From positions 1 through 64,000 of the forward strand of contig QCHM01000006.1 in the NCBI GenBank assembly GCA_003279615.1: 64,000 nt of DNA, written 5' to 3'. The DNA is from Prochlorococcus sp. AG-402-B19 (lineage in GTDB: Bacteria > Cyanobacteriota > Cyanobacteriia > PCC-6307 > Cyanobiaceae). Every line of letters begins with the position of its first letter. Position 1 is the first letter of the stretch. The translations under genes and the position numbers were made by a program. Positions 15,201 to 25,750 of the stretch are shown piece after piece. The notes below the pieces were generated by a model, which made no database searches, was not told the DNA's origin, and saw only the letters and a program-made list of their open reading frames with translations.

Positions 15201-16604
15201 TTAACTTCTCTCACCCAGCTTCCACAAATTAAGACCTGTATTTTCAATTTCTTGCCGATTAACAACTGATCTTGTATCAAAAATCCAGGCCGGTACTCTC
15301 ATCAAAGAAGCTAAGTAATTCCAATCCAGTCCAAAGAATTCCTCCCAATCGGTAAGAATTAAAACTGCATCAACTTCTTTCAACGCATCTGGAATTGAAT
15401 TAGCCATTTTCCATATGCCTTGATTATCAAATGAAAATTCTTCAAAATCTTCCTGTACTCTCTCAAATGAAACCTTAGGATCATAAATCGAAAGCAAAGC
15501 ACCTTCTTCAAGTAAGTCACTAGCAATTCTTATAGCTGGAGATTCACGGGTATCGTTTGTGTTTGCCTTAAAAGCAAAGCCAAGTATTGCTATATTTTTT
15601 CCATTAACAGTACCAAAAAGTTTTTCAAGCACAATTTTATAAATTCTATCCTGTTGCCAAGTATTTAGTAAAACAACTTGATTCCAGTAATTTGCTACCT
15701 CTGGCAAACCAAAATATCCACTTAAATAAACTAAATTCAAAATATCCTTTTTAAAGCAACTCCCACCAAAACCAGGACCTGCACAAAGAAATTGATTACC
15801 TATCCTTTTATCTGTTCCAATTGCTTTTGCGACTTCTTGAATATCAGCACCCGTAGCTTCGCAAAATGCGGAAATAGAGTTTATGGAACTAATTCGTTGA
15901 GCCAAGAATGCATTAGCAGCTAATTTTGAAAGCTCGCTACTCCATAAATTGGTACAAATTATCTTTTCTCTAGAAACCCAATTCAAATAAATATTTACTA
16001 ATGCGTTTATAGCTATAGGATCTTCCCCACCAATTAAAACCCTATCAGGATTTTCTAAGTCACTTATTGCTGTACCTTCCGCTAAGAACTCAGGATTAGA
16101 TAAAACAGAGAAAGTTTTTGAAATTTCATTTTTTTGATTCTCTCGATTAGTTGTATTAAGTATTTCTTTGATTGCCTGCGCAGTTCTAACTGGAAGAGTA
16201 CTTTTTTCTATAACTATGGTGTGTCCTTTTGCGAATTTAGCTACTTGTCTTGCACTAGCCTCTACCCAGCTAAGATCGCTTGCTTGTCCGGCCCCGAGAC
16301 CTTTTGTTTTTGTTGGAGTGTTAACCGATATAAAGATCATATCCGAATCAGATATTGCCTTTTCCATTTCTGAACTAAAGAACAGATTTCGTCCTCTAGT
16401 TCTGGAAATTATCTGATCCAACCCAGGTTCAAATATTGGTAATTTATTAAGATCGGTATCATTCCAAGCAGTAATTCTTTCTTTATTTATATCAACGACC
16501 TTAACTTCTATTTCAGGACACTTATCTGCAATAACAGACATAGTTGGACCACCAACATAACCGGCACCAATGCAACAAATTTTTCGGACTTTAATAGAGC
16601 TCAT
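15201..16604 (-). CDS. ugd: UDP-glucose 6-dehydrogenase
   Basis: A 467-residue UDP-glucose/GDP-mannose dehydrogenase family enzyme that oxidises UDP-glucose twice with NAD to UDP-glucuronate, a precursor for envelope polysaccharides. Visible motifs are the Rossmann GAGYVGGPTMSV (residues 13-24), the SVNTPT loop, EKSTLPVRT, the SNPEFLAEG substrate motif, and catalytic cysteine in GPGFGGSCFKKD. The C-terminal domain shows GFAFKANTNDTRESPA. Its length and the KVRKICCIGAGYVGGPT start resemble the longer eukaryote-like Ugd group. It is followed by hisS in the upstream direction, with 21 bases between. Confidence 0.92.
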   Translation of the reverse strand: MSSIKVRKICCIGAGYVGGPTMSVIADKCPEIEVKVVDINKERITAWNDTDLNKLPIFEPGLDQIISRTRGRNLFFSSEMEKAISDSDMIFISVNTPTKTKGLGAGQASDLSWVEASARQVAKFAKGHTIVIEKSTLPVRTAQAIKEILNTTNRENQKNEISKTFSVLSNPEFLAEGTAISDLENPDRVLIGGEDPIAINALVNIYLNWVSREKIICTNLWSSELSKLAANAFLAQRISSINSISAFCEATGADIQEVAKAIGTDKRIGNQFLCAGPGFGGSCFKKDILNLVYLSGYFGLPEVANYWNQVVLLNTWQQDRIYKIVLEKLFGTVNGKNIAILGFAFKANTNDTRESPAIRIASDLLEEGALLSIYDPKVSFERVQEDFEEFSFDNQGIWKMANSIPDALKEVDAVLILTDWEEFFGLDWNYLASLMRVPAWIFDTRSVVNRQEIENTGLNLWKLGERS

Positions 16605-16625
16605 TGTAAAAAATCAATCATTTTA

Positions 16626-17897
16626 TTAATCAATCAATTTTTTAATTAATTGATCTAAATCTTCTTTAAAAAAAATATATTCCTCACTATTATCTCCTTT
16701 TTCCTTGCCTATTAATTTCTTAATCAGTAATTGACCTTTTGATACCTCATCCTCACCTATAACCATTGCCCATTTAGCTCTACTTTTATCTGCTCGTTTG
16801 AATTGTTTAGAAAAAGTTGAGCCAGAATAGTCTAATTCAATAGAGAGGTTAGCTGATCTCAACTTACAAGTAATATTCAAAGCAAATTTTTCTGCTTTTT
16901 CACCTCTATGAATAACATAAACATCTGGAGTTTTTGATTGTAAAATTGCATCTCCAGCAAGAATTATTAGTCTTTCCATTCCAATGGCCCATCCAATTGA
17001 AGGAGCTTTAGGTCCTCCTAATTCACTTATCAATCCATCGTAACGCCCTCCTCCACAAACTGTTGCTTGAGAGCCAAGATGATCACTTGTTATTTCAAAA
17101 GCTGTATGACAATAATAATCAAGTCCGCGAACTAAATTATTATTTATCTTATATGGAATGTTTAAATCATCCAGTAACTCTTGTAAATAATAAAATCTAG
17201 TTTTACTCTCGTTAGATAAAAAGTCACTTAAAGAAGGAGCGTCAACTAAAAGTTCTTTTGTAGAGCTATTTTTACTATCTAAAATTCTCAAAGGATTAAC
17301 ATTAATTCTTTTCTGTGAATCTTCATCCAACAAATCAAATCTCTGATTTAGCCAATTTCTCAACTCTTCTTTGAAAATATTTCTATCTTCATTACTTCCA
17401 AGACTATTAATTTCCAAAGTCAAATCATTCAGACCAATATCCTTTAAAAAGTTCCAAGCAACTGAAATAACCTCGGCGTCACTCATAACAGAAGCTAAGC
17501 CAACAAATTCAACCCCAATCTGATGAAACTGTCTTTGTCTTCCTGCTTGAGGACGTTCGTAACGAAACATAGGTCCCCTATACCAGAGCCTTTGAGGTCC
17601 ATTATTTAATAGACCATGTTGAACAATTGACCTTGCTACAGAAGCTGTACCTTCAGGCCTCAAGGTACAAGAACGACCCCCTCTATCATCAAAGCTATAC
17701 ATTTCCTTGCCCACCACATCAGTATTTTCTCCAATTCCTCTTAAAAACAATTCAGTTTGTTCAATAATCGGCGTCCTGATTTCTTGAAGCCCAGCCCGAC
17801 TAAAATGCTCTAGAGCAATTGATTCGACCTTTTGCCAACTATGACTCTGAGCAGGCAAAAGATCTACCATGCCTCTTAGATTTTTGAAATTGGTCAA
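16626..17897 (-). CDS. hisS: Histidyl-tRNA synthetase
   Basis: A 423-residue class II aminoacyl-tRNA synthetase charging tRNA-His. The N-terminal [11 protein letters not shown], motif 2 [21 protein letters not shown], the histidine motif [13 protein letters not shown] and motif 3 [11 protein letters not shown] are all present, followed by an anticodon-binding domain ([11 protein letters not shown]). Length is standard. The start is TTG at 17897, since no ATG occurs before residue 10 and that one falls inside the conserved GMVDLLP motif. It lies directly upstream of ugd on the same strand. Confidence 0.95.
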   Translation of the reverse strand: MTNFKNLRGMVDLLPAQSHSWQKVESIALEHFSRAGLQEIRTPIIEQTELFLRGIGENTDVVGKEMYSFDDRGGRSCTLRPEGTASVARSIVQHGLLNNGPQRLWYRGPMFRYERPQAGRQRQFHQIGVEFVGLASVMSDAEVISVAWNFLKDIGLNDLTLEINSLGSNEDRNIFKEELRNWLNQRFDLLDEDSQKRINVNPLRILDSKNSSTKELLVDAPSLSDFLSNESKTRFYYLQELLDDLNIPYKINNNLVRGLDYYCHTAFEITSDHLGSQATVCGGGRYDGLISELGGPKAPSIGWAIGMERLIILAGDAILQSKTPDVYVIHRGEKAEKFALNITCKLRSANLSIELDYSGSTFSKQFKRADKSRAKWAMVIGEDEVSKGQLLIKKLIGKEKGDNSEEYIFFKEDLDQLIKKLID

Positions 17898-18026
17898 AGC
17901 AACTTAAGCAAAATTATTTGTTATTTGTTCAATAGTAATTGTTTACGTAAACTGGAAAATAAAAATTTAATCTGTGAGTCATGAGAAAATAAATAATTAA
18001 AGCTCCAGCTAGAAAGATATTTAAGT

Positions 18027-18314
18027 TTAATCTTCTAATCTAGTAGCACCTGAAAATCTGACTAACCAAACGTTCACTCTTCTTCTAACATTAAAGGGCA
18101 TTTCATTTTGAAGTTGAATTAATTCAATAGCTCCAAGTCTTTTTAGTTCTTTCGATTCAAGACTCCACATTTTTTCAGCTTCACAAATCAAACGAGCCCA
18201 ACTCCTTGAGTGCTGCCATTGCCTGAGACGCTTCTTCAATTCATTACCATCAGTCTTACTTTTTAAAGGAGAAAACTGATCCACTATATTTTTATTTGTA
18301 AAAATTTTTCTCAT
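18027..18314 (-). CDS. Conserved-type hypothetical protein, 95 residues
   Basis: A small, soluble, basic protein, rich in arginine and tryptophan in the middle (LKKRLRQWQHSRSWARLI) and ending FNVRRRVNVWLVRFSGATR. The positive charge and aromatic residues could suit nucleic-acid binding, but no family is recognised. The ATG start is clear. It lies between the exonuclease gene and hisS on the same strand, with 94-129-base gaps on either side, so it probably has its own promoter or is weakly linked to them. Confidence 0.6.
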   Translation of the reverse strand: MRKIFTNKNIVDQFSPLKSKTDGNELKKRLRQWQHSRSWARLICEAEKMWSLESKELKRLGAIELIQLQNEMPFNVRRRVNVWLVRFSGATRLED

Positions 18315-18408
18315 AAATCAATCATTGACAAAGCATTAGAAAACTTATTACTTAATACAATAAATATATAGCCAAGATTTGAAATGAGTACTTTATGAAA
18401 AATCCACC

Positions 18409-19254
18409 TCAATCATGAGGGTCAACCTCATGTACAGGAAATTCTAATTTTTCCATATCTCGACGACTCATTTTTCTAGACCAAGCACCCTTTATTGCAT
18501 CATTCCACCTAAAGCCAGCGTTTTTAGCTAAATACCTTTGATCGTATGAGATCTCTGCACGAATTAACACTTTTGGTTCAAGCGATCTAATTAAAAGCTT
18601 TTCTAGTTCACAACATCGTTTGAAAACTTCTGCCAAATAGATACAATCTGTCAAGGCTCTATGTGCATTCCAGACTGGAACACCATAAGCCAGTGCAAGA
18701 TCTCTTACTGAAGGGCGAGTCTTCAATTGTCTATCAGCTGGCCATGTTATGTCGTCCATAGAACAAATCCATTGCTTTTCGATTTGAGGCAATTTTTTTA
18801 GACCAAACCATTTCATATCAAATTCAGCATTGTGAGCAACTATGGCATCTGATGCTTGAACCAAAGATTCAAAATATTTAATCGCTTCAAAAAGTGGTTG
18901 AGGTAAACGAGTTATTTCAGCAGGAATATTGTTGATTTTTTCTGCGTTATTACTTTCAACAGGTAAAAGAAAGGATTGCTGAGCTAATACCGATCTACTT
19001 TTAACATTAAAAAGTATCGCGCCTACTTCAAGACAATCATCATTTTCATTGTCAAGACCTGTAGTTTCAGTATCCAAAATCAAAACATTCAAAAGTGAAA
19101 ACTGGTTATTTGAGATCCCAACCGGTGCTTTGTTTGATTTAGAAGAACTTTTCTCTCCATGATCTTTCATTTGTTTATTAGAAATTTCTTTAATTGTTTC
19201 ATTTAGAAAGTTAAGCTGCTCACTCTCTTTCTGATGATTTTGCTCTTCTGTCAC
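18409..19254 (-). CDS. DEDDh 3'-5' exonuclease, DNA polymerase III epsilon-like
   Basis: A 281-residue protein. After a polar N-terminal extension of about 55 residues, the exonuclease domain begins with LDTETTGLD (Asp and Glu metal ligands), continues with VAHNAEFDMKWF (third ligand) and ends with AHRALTDCIYLAEVF, the His and Asp of the DEDDh class. A C-terminal tail of about 60 residues with KNAGFRWNDAIKGAWSRK is typical of a cyanobacterial subgroup. Such enzymes remove 3' nucleotides from DNA or RNA. Whether it proofreads for PolC/DnaE or acts separately is unknown. Start is GTG at 19254. Confidence 0.85.
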   Translation of the reverse strand: MTEEQNHQKESEQLNFLNETIKEISNKQMKDHGEKSSSKSNKAPVGISNNQFSLLNVLILDTETTGLDNENDDCLEVGAILFNVKSRSVLAQQSFLLPVESNNAEKINNIPAEITRLPQPLFEAIKYFESLVQASDAIVAHNAEFDMKWFGLKKLPQIEKQWICSMDDITWPADRQLKTRPSVRDLALAYGVPVWNAHRALTDCIYLAEVFKRCCELEKLLIRSLEPKVLIRAEISYDQRYLAKNAGFRWNDAIKGAWSRKMSRRDMEKLEFPVHEVDPHD

Positions 19255-19387
19255 ATCAAAATTAATTAGTCATATATCCATTATCATAAAAAAGTCAGAT
19301 TTGAATTGAACTTCATCGAGCATTAGAAACAAAAGACAATTATATTTAAAATCATTTTCTAATTCTCTTTTAGAGTGATTTTCATCA

Positions 19388-20113
19388 ATGAGCACTATTA
19401 GACGTATAAGTGATGTTTTTTGCCAATGGCCATTTAGGCCAATTGGTCTTATAGAAATAATTGGTGGTAGCTATATTTCAATAAAACCAGAAGTTGCATA
19501 CAAAAGACTTATTTCTAGACTTTTGCAGAGAAATTTTGCAGTGCATTCATGGAGCTATATTCCTAACTTTGATCATCAAATACAAGCTAATGATGCGTGG
19601 AAACAATTCCGTTTATCTCGTAAAATTCTTGAAAAGAGAGTGGGCTTAATACCAAAATCAATCAGATTAGGTCATAGTCTTGGATGTAAATTACATTTAT
19701 TAGCACCTGATGGAGGTAGAAACTGCAATGGTTTGGTAGCTATAAGCTTTAATAATTTCAAAGCAGATAGATCTATACCTATGATTAAAAAGATATCTAA
19801 AAGATTAGAATTTCAAACTGAATTTAGTCCTAGTCCTCGCGAGACATTAAATCTTATAAGAGAACACTATGAGCAAATAAATAATCTATTAATAAGATTT
19901 AAAAATGATAAACTTGATCAAAATAATTTGTTATTTAAATCATTAAAGGAAAGAGATTCAGATAAATCAGAAATCAAACAGCTCGATGGTAATCATCTAA
20001 CCCCTATTAGTCTAGGACTAATAGAAAATCTTTTAAAAACTGATTTCCAAAGCTCTTTAAAGTACAAAAAAATTGATTCAATAGTCGATTTAATAACTCA
20101 ATGGGAGATTTAA
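19388..20113 (+). CDS. DUF1350 alpha/beta-hydrolase-like protein
   Basis: A 241-residue protein that I place in the DUF1350 family of cyanobacteria and plastids. The serine-hydrolase-like elbow is GHSLGCKLHLL, with the upstream strand IGLIEIIGGSYI and a late GNHLTPIS segment where the catalytic His would lie. Function is unknown; family members are often found in photosynthetic organisms. The gene is divergent from the exonuclease gene (133-base gap) and converges with acs after three bases. Confidence 0.75.
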   Translation: MSTIRRISDVFCQWPFRPIGLIEIIGGSYISIKPEVAYKRLISRLLQRNFAVHSWSYIPNFDHQIQANDAWKQFRLSRKILEKRVGLIPKSIRLGHSLGCKLHLLAPDGGRNCNGLVAISFNNFKADRSIPMIKKISKRLEFQTEFSPSPRETLNLIREHYEQINNLLIRFKNDKLDQNNLLFKSLKERDSDKSEIKQLDGNHLTPISLGLIENLLKTDFQSSLKYKKIDSIVDLITQWEI

Positions 20114-20116
20114 AAA

Positions 20117-22093
20117 TTAACTTTTTAATTTATCCAAAACTGATCTATCTTCAAGAGTACTTGTATCCCCACTAATTTCATTACCCGAAGCCAATGCCCT
20201 CAAAATTCTGCGCATTATTTTTCCACTTCTTGTTTTAGGAAGAGCATCGGTCAAAGTAATTACATCTGGTTTCGCAATAGGTCCTATTTCATTCACAACA
20301 TGTTTTTTTAATTGTGCTTCAATATTTTCATTTTCTTCTGCTCCGGTTTTCAATGTAACAAAAGCGACTATTGATTCTCCTTTTAAAGTATCAGGTCTAC
20401 CCACAACTGCAGCCTCTGAAACCAATTCATGGCTAACTAAAGCTGATTCTATTTCCATTGTGCCAAGCCTATGTCCAGAGACATTTATAACATCATCAAC
20501 TCGACCCATAACCCAAAAATAACCTTCTTCATCTCTTCGAGCCCCATCCCCTGCAAAATAAATATAGTTATTATCTGAAGGCCTTAAATACTCCCAATAA
20601 CTCTCTCTAAATCTTTTTTCATCTCCATAAACATTTCTCATCATTCCAGGCCATGGTCTTTTAATCACCAAGTACCCACCTTCATTATTCCCTACAGAAT
20701 CACCATCTGAATTGACCACGTCAGCTTCAATTCCAGGCAAGGGGAAAGTTGCTGATCCTGGTTTAGTTGGTGTGGCTCCGGGAAGAGGACTAATCATTAC
20801 ACCCCCAGTTTCTGTTTGCCACCAAGTATCTACTATTGGGCATTTTCCGCCTCCAATAATATCTCTGTACCAAATCCAAGCCTCTGGATTAATTGGCTCT
20901 CCAACAGTTCCTAAAAGTCTCAAACTAGATAAATCATATTGATCAGGAATATTTTTTCCGGCTTTCATAAAAGCTCTTATAGCTGTTGGTGCAGTGTAAA
21001 AAATCGAAATTTTATGCTTCTGAATCACATCCCAAAAGGCTCCAGGATTTGATGGTCTAGGAACTCCTTCATACATAACAGTTGTGGCTCCGTTAGATAG
21101 TGGGCCGTAGACGATATAACTATGCCCAGTTATCCAACCCACATCAGCTGTACACCAATAAACATCAGTTTCACGAATATCAAAAATCCATTTAAAAGTT
21201 AAATGAGACCAAAGGTTATAACCAGCAGTTGTATGAACTACACCTTTTGGCTTACCTGTAGAACCAGAGGTATATAAAACAAATAAGCAATCCTCGCTAT
21301 CCATTTGTTCTGCCAAACATTCTTCTGATTGACTATCCACAATTTCATGCCACCAATAATCTCTGCCATCATTCATGGCAATGGCTTTTTTAGTGCGTTG
21401 AACAACTAAAACTGATTCAACCTTTGGACAAGCTCCTCCTTCCAATGCTGAATCAACAGCGTCTTTGAGAGGAATTATTTTGTCTTTTCTAAAACCACCA
21501 TCAGCTGTAATTATTGCTTTTGCTTCTCCATTAATCAATCGATCTCTGAGAGCCTCAGAGGAAAAACCTCCAAAAACGACTGAATGGGGTGCTCCAATCC
21601 TTGCACATGCAAGCATTGCAATTGCTGCCTCTGGAACCATCGGCATATATAAAGCGACAAGATCTCCTTTCCTAATACCTATAGATTTGAGTGCATTAGC
21701 AGCTTTGCAAACTTCTTGATGTAGTTGTTTGTAAGTATATTTTTTCTGATCACCCGGCTCTCCTTCCCAAATTAATGCAATTTTTTCAGCCGTTGAACTA
21801 TTTAAGTGACGATCTAAACAGTTAAATGAAATATTCGTTTTCCCTCCATCAAACCATTTCGCGAATGGAGGTTTTGACCAATCAAGTACCTTATCAAAAG
21901 ATTTGAACCAATGTAATTCTTCTCTCGCAGCATCACCCCAAAACTTGTTTGGATCTAATTTAGCCATCTCTGACATTTCCAAATATCTAGAAAAAGAAGA
22001 AATTCTACTTTTTCTAGCAAAATCATCAGAAGGATAAAAAACTCTTTGTTCCTGAAGAACTGACTCAATAGAGTTAGAATTGTCTGAATTCAT
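20117..22093 (-). CDS. acs: Acetyl-coenzyme A synthetase
   Basis: An adenylate-forming enzyme of about 658 residues that joins acetate and CoA through acetyl-AMP. Motifs include [15 protein letters not shown], the WWQTETGG substrate motif, the hinge [22 protein letters not shown], and the C-terminal [14 protein letters not shown] with the catalytic, acetylatable lysine. I chose ATG 22093 ([13 protein letters not shown]) over an upstream TTG at 22144, because it gives the usual length and N-terminus. It is divergent from the HAD phosphatase gene. In a phototroph it probably recovers acetate. Confidence 0.95.
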   Translation of the reverse strand: MNSDNSNSIESVLQEQRVFYPSDDFARKSRISSFSRYLEMSEMAKLDPNKFWGDAAREELHWFKSFDKVLDWSKPPFAKWFDGGKTNISFNCLDRHLNSSTAEKIALIWEGEPGDQKKYTYKQLHQEVCKAANALKSIGIRKGDLVALYMPMVPEAAIAMLACARIGAPHSVVFGGFSSEALRDRLINGEAKAIITADGGFRKDKIIPLKDAVDSALEGGACPKVESVLVVQRTKKAIAMNDGRDYWWHEIVDSQSEECLAEQMDSEDCLFVLYTSGSTGKPKGVVHTTAGYNLWSHLTFKWIFDIRETDVYWCTADVGWITGHSYIVYGPLSNGATTVMYEGVPRPSNPGAFWDVIQKHKISIFYTAPTAIRAFMKAGKNIPDQYDLSSLRLLGTVGEPINPEAWIWYRDIIGGGKCPIVDTWWQTETGGVMISPLPGATPTKPGSATFPLPGIEADVVNSDGDSVGNNEGGYLVIKRPWPGMMRNVYGDEKRFRESYWEYLRPSDNNYIYFAGDGARRDEEGYFWVMGRVDDVINVSGHRLGTMEIESALVSHELVSEAAVVGRPDTLKGESIVAFVTLKTGAEENENIEAQLKKHVVNEIGPIAKPDVITLTDALPKTRSGKIMRRILRALASGNEISGDTSTLEDRSVLDKLKS

Positions 22094-22185
22094 GAAAGAT
22101 AAAAACAACTTTTCATTTATTGCATTCAAGCTATTTCTGAGCAAAAGGCTTGAATAGTGAAACTCTTATTTAAAACAACTTAATA

Positions 22186-22884
22186 ATGAACAAAAACTGG
22201 GATTTTCCTAAAGCATTTTTATTCGATCTCGATGGAGTTCTAATTGATTCAGAACCCTTACATGGACAAGCCTGGAAAGAAACCGCCGCACTTTTTGATC
22301 TAAATCTAACTTATAGCCAACTAAAACTCTTAAGAGGTAGGAGAAGAATTGATTGTGCAAATGAACTTGTTAAATTAATTTCCAAAACAGTTAAGATAGA
22401 AGACGTACTAGAGATACATAAGCCCATATCAAGAAGACTCATTCTATCTGCACAGGCAATGTCAGGTAGTGAGAGTTTGATCAAAAGATGTCATAAACAA
22501 AATATACCAATGGCGTTAGTAACAAGTAGCAGCTCTGAATCTCTAAAATTAAAAACCGCAAATCACGAATGGATGAATTTGTTTTCTACAAGGGTTCTAG
22601 GCGACGACAATTTGCTAAACAAAGGGAAGCCTGCTCCAGATCCATATCTTTTAGCTGCTGAAAAATTAAATATTGCTCCTGAAAACTGCTGGGCTGTTGA
22701 AGATTCTATTTCAGGAGTAACTTCTGCTCTAAAGGCAGGGTGTTTTGTTTTATTTTTAAAAGAAAAGAGTAATGAAATATCGAAAAAAGAATTCTTTGAA
22801 AAAGAAAATAATTTAAAAGTAATCAACCATTTAAAAGAAATTGAACAATTGTTAAATGAAAATCAAATCAATAAAGCCTGCTAA
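22186..22884 (+). CDS. HAD-superfamily phosphatase, beta-phosphoglucomutase-like
   Basis: A 232-residue HAD hydrolase. Motif I is FLFDLDGVLIDSEPLHG, motif II is VTSSSSES, and motifs III and IV are KGKPAPDPYLLAAEKL and AVEDSISGVTSALKAG. The helical cap between motifs I and II is the subclass I type shared by beta-phosphoglucomutase, phosphoglycolate phosphatase and sugar-phosphate phosphatases. The exact substrate is not decidable. Its 3' end overlaps that of the convergent prenyl diphosphate synthase gene by 17 bases. Confidence 0.85.
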   Translation: MNKNWDFPKAFLFDLDGVLIDSEPLHGQAWKETAALFDLNLTYSQLKLLRGRRRIDCANELVKLISKTVKIEDVLEIHKPISRRLILSAQAMSGSESLIKRCHKQNIPMALVTSSSSESLKLKTANHEWMNLFSTRVLGDDNLLNKGKPAPDPYLLAAEKLNIAPENCWAVEDSISGVTSALKAGCFVLFLKEKSNEISKKEFFEKENNLKVINHLKEIEQLLNENQINKAC

Positions 22885-23839
22885 TAACGAATTCAGGCAA
22901 TTCAAGCAAAGCTTTTTTTGATGGTGAATCTGGCAACCATGAAACTGAATCTTTTGACTCGGATGCAAATTTTTCAGCTAACTCTCTTGATTTTTGAATA
23001 GCATTTGAATCTCTTACAAGTGATAAGGCCTTATTAAGATCATCTTTTTTTGAGAATTTACCATTAATAAGATCCCCAAGAGTTGGATTCTCCTCCAATG
23101 CATAGAAAACAGGTGCAGTAAGATATCCGCTCTGTAGGTCGCTAGCTGCTGGCTTTCCTAATTGTTCATCATTACCAGTAAAATCAAGGATATCATCAAC
23201 GACTTGAAAAGCTAATCCTAGTTGCCTACCAAAAAAATAAAGCGAATTTAAGCTATCTTGATCTACATCAGATAAAACACCAATAGCTTTCGAGCTATTA
23301 GCAATAAGGGAGGCCGTTTTACAGTAACTTTTTTCTAAATAACTCTCAAAAGATTGACTTGAATCAAATCTATTTAAACCTTGCTTTATCTCACCTTCAG
23401 CCAAGTCCATAATTACTCTACTTAACAATTTAACAACATCTAAATTCTCAAGATTTGCCAAATGCCAACTGGCTTGAGCAAACAGAAAGTCTCCTGCTAG
23501 TACAGCTATCCTGGGATCAAAGCGACTGTGAACCGTTTCAACACCTCTTCTAGTATCAGCTTCATCAACAACATCATCATGAACAAGAGATGCTGTATGA
23601 ATCATCTCAGTGATTTGGGCTAATTTCCTATGTTTTAAAGGAAGATCCTCTTCAGAGGTTAAAGCTCTTGAAATTAATAGAACAATTCCAGGTCTTAAGC
23701 GTTTACCCCCTGCACTAAAAAGGTGTTCTGCCGCTGCCTGCAAGATTGGATGTCCCGCACCAATAAGGCTGCGAAGATCTGAAAGCAAAGCTTCTAGATC
23801 AAGTTCTATAGGTTGAAGAATTTCAGTGGCTGTGATCAT
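22868..23839 (-). CDS. sds: Long-chain polyprenyl (solanesyl) diphosphate synthase
   Basis: A 323-residue trans-prenyltransferase. The first aspartate-rich motif is LVHDDVVDEADTRRG, the second is VVDDILDFTGND, and GGKRLRPGIVLL precedes them. It extends farnesyl or geranylgeranyl diphosphate with isopentenyl units. Cyanobacterial homologues make the solanesyl tail of plastoquinone. The residues before the first Asp motif that cap chain length are small (Ala, Ser), consistent with a long product. It is the last gene of a compact leftward run (comB, nitrilase, amiC, murI, sds), 22 bases after murI. Confidence 0.88.
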   Translation of the reverse strand: MITATEILQPIELDLEALLSDLRSLIGAGHPILQAAAEHLFSAGGKRLRPGIVLLISRALTSEEDLPLKHRKLAQITEMIHTASLVHDDVVDEADTRRGVETVHSRFDPRIAVLAGDFLFAQASWHLANLENLDVVKLLSRVIMDLAEGEIKQGLNRFDSSQSFESYLEKSYCKTASLIANSSKAIGVLSDVDQDSLNSLYFFGRQLGLAFQVVDDILDFTGNDEQLGKPAASDLQSGYLTAPVFYALEENPTLGDLINGKFSKKDDLNKALSLVRDSNAIQKSRELAEKFASESKDSVSWLPDSPSKKALLELPEFVISRLY

Positions 23840-23861
23840 AAAATCGCTCTACTTTTTGATA

Positions 23862-24659
23862 TTAAGAGACGCAACCCTTCTTCTGCAGTGAAACCAGATT
23901 AACTTCAGGAAGCACGTTTAACCAATTCTTGACTCTAATAGAAAAGTTTTTAGGATCAGAGGTAACATAAAACTTTAAATCAAGCAAAGAATTTTTGTTT
24001 GCATAATTAATTGTTTTTGAATCCATAAATAACTTTAACTTCAAAGAAAGAGCTTCAGCTGGATCAATCAATTTGACACTAGAGGGTAATAGCTCAGTAA
24101 GTAAAGGAGTTATCAAAGGATAGTGACTGCAGCCAAGAATTAAAGACTCGATTTTTTGATTTAAAAGAGGTTTTATATATCCAATTGCAATATCATTAAT
24201 CTGATTTGAATTAATATTATTCATTTCAATCATTGGAACAAATTCAGGACATGATTGTTCAATAACAATAGTTCTTGGACTTAAATTCAAAATCGCTTTT
24301 GTATATGCTTTGGTTTTAACTGTAGAAGGAGTAGCTAGAACACCCACCCTAGATTCTTTGATAGTTGTGGAAGCAGACTCAATCAAGTCAAAGATAGGTA
24401 CATCAAATTTATTTTTAATTACATCCAATGCAATTGCATTTGTGGTGTTACAAGCAACCAAAAAAATATCAATATTCTGAAGACTAAACCAAGATGAAAC
24501 CTCTTCAGCAATTTTAATAATCTCATTAGATGTCTTTACTCCATAAGGAACTCTTGCAGTATCCGCTAAATAAATAAATGAAGAATTGGGAAGTAATTCA
24601 ACAACCTTTTTCAAAACAGTTAAGCCTCCAACACCACTATCGAATAACCCAATGCGCAT
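23862..24659 (-). CDS. murI: Glutamate racemase
   Basis: A 265-residue enzyme interconverting L- and D-glutamate for peptidoglycan. It begins with the signature MRIGLFDSGVGGLTVL. The two catalytic cysteines are visible in LVACNTTNA and ILGCSHYPLI, and an acidic residue sits in YLADTARVPYG. Length is standard. It lies two bases after amiC on the same strand, an arrangement that joins two cell-wall enzymes. Confidence 0.95.
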   Translation of the reverse strand: MRIGLFDSGVGGLTVLKKVVELLPNSSFIYLADTARVPYGVKTSNEIIKIAEEVSSWFSLQNIDIFLVACNTTNAIALDVIKNKFDVPIFDLIESASTTIKESRVGVLATPSTVKTKAYTKAILNLSPRTIVIEQSCPEFVPMIEMNNINSNQINDIAIGYIKPLLNQKIESLILGCSHYPLITPLLTELLPSSVKLIDPAEALSLKLKLFMDSKTINYANKNSLLDLKFYVTSDPKNFSIRVKNWLNVLPEVNLVSLQKKGCVS

Positions 24660-24661
24660 AA

Positions 24662-25750
24662 TTAATTGGATAATTTAAGATAATTCAGTATTCCCTTAGC
24701 AATAGCAAAAGACATTTTATCTCTATAAGCTTTTTGACGTAATAAAGCTGCGTCATACATACCAGTAACAAATCCAATCTCTACTAAAGCTGCAGGCATA
24801 GAAGTTTTTCTAATTACATAAAAGCGAGATCTACGAACACCACGATCAGGGCTTTGAGATGAAGTAATTAAAATTTGTTTATGAATATTTTTTGCTAAGG
24901 AATATCCCTTAGAGCCAGAATAATAATAAGTCTCTAAACCATTGACATCCTTTCGTTTTCCTCTTGTTGCATTTGCATGAATACTCACAAAAGCATCTGC
25001 TTTTGCATTATTTGCTTTTGATACTCTAGGTTGTAAGTCTAATGTCCTTTCATAAGTCCTAGTAAGTATTGTTTTAACCCCTTTGTTTTTTAAAAATCCT
25101 GAAACAGTCTTTGATACCTCTAATACAATATCAGTTTCTTTTAATCCATTAATTCCAACTGCTCCGGGATCTGAACCTCCATGACCTGGATCTATAACAA
25201 CTTTATATTTTCCATACGGAACATTTGGTAGTGAAGAAACATCTAAATCTTCAATTTTTATTTTTTCAAAAGTTCTTTTTATAGAATTTCTTAAAATATT
25301 TCCCTCCCCTATAGAACTAAAAGAATTACTTTTTAATCCAATAAATCTCAGTTCCCACGAGTTTGGAGAAACACCAATTAATTTTAATTTTGAAGGTTCT
25401 AATTTAACTGAGGGTGAGAACTCAATAACAAGCCTTGTCTTTCCATTAGTAGGTTTACCGAGTCTGATTTCCTTTATTGATCCATTCCCTTTTAAAGTTC
25501 TTGGTCTGCTTAATTCTCCAGGGAAATCAACCCATACTCTTTCTCCTTTATCTTTATTTGACGACTGAAAAAAAGCTTTTAATTTTGCCCCGGAAGAAGT
25601 TCTTAACTTAAGGCTCCCTTGACTAGTCAAGGTCCATGCGGCAAGCGCACTAGCAGACCTTAGAGGTAAAGAAAGAAAGAAATTTGAACAAAAAATTAAT
25701 CCAGCAAATAATGCTAATTTTGACTTTAAAGATTGATCTTTAAACATCAA
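24662..25750 (-). CDS. amiC: N-acetylmuramoyl-L-alanine amidase with AMIN domain
   Basis: A 362-residue secreted cell-wall hydrolase. A signal or anchor helix (LALFAGLIFCSNFFLSLPL) is followed by an AMIN-type beta domain (about residues 40-135, with RVWVDFPGELSRPR) that directs such enzymes to division sites. The Amidase_3 zinc domain (from about 180) has VVIDPGHGGSDPGAVG, KETDIVLEV, SIHANATRG and the catalytic Glu in LVEIGFVTG. It cleaves the bond between muramic acid and the stem peptide to separate daughter cells. Its ATG overlaps the nitrilase stop codon (TGATG). Confidence 0.92.
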   Translation of the reverse strand: MMFKDQSLKSKLALFAGLIFCSNFFLSLPLRSASALAAWTLTSQGSLKLRTSSGAKLKAFFQSSNKDKGERVWVDFPGELSRPRTLKGNGSIKEIRLGKPTNGKTRLVIEFSPSVKLEPSKLKLIGVSPNSWELRFIGLKSNSFSSIGEGNILRNSIKRTFEKIKIEDLDVSSLPNVPYGKYKVVIDPGHGGSDPGAVGINGLKETDIVLEVSKTVSGFLKNKGVKTILTRTYERTLDLQPRVSKANNAKADAFVSIHANATRGKRKDVNGLETYYYSGSKGYSLAKNIHKQILITSSQSPDRGVRRSRFYVIRKTSMPAALVEIGFVTGMYDAALLRQKAYRDKMSFAIAKGILNYLKLSN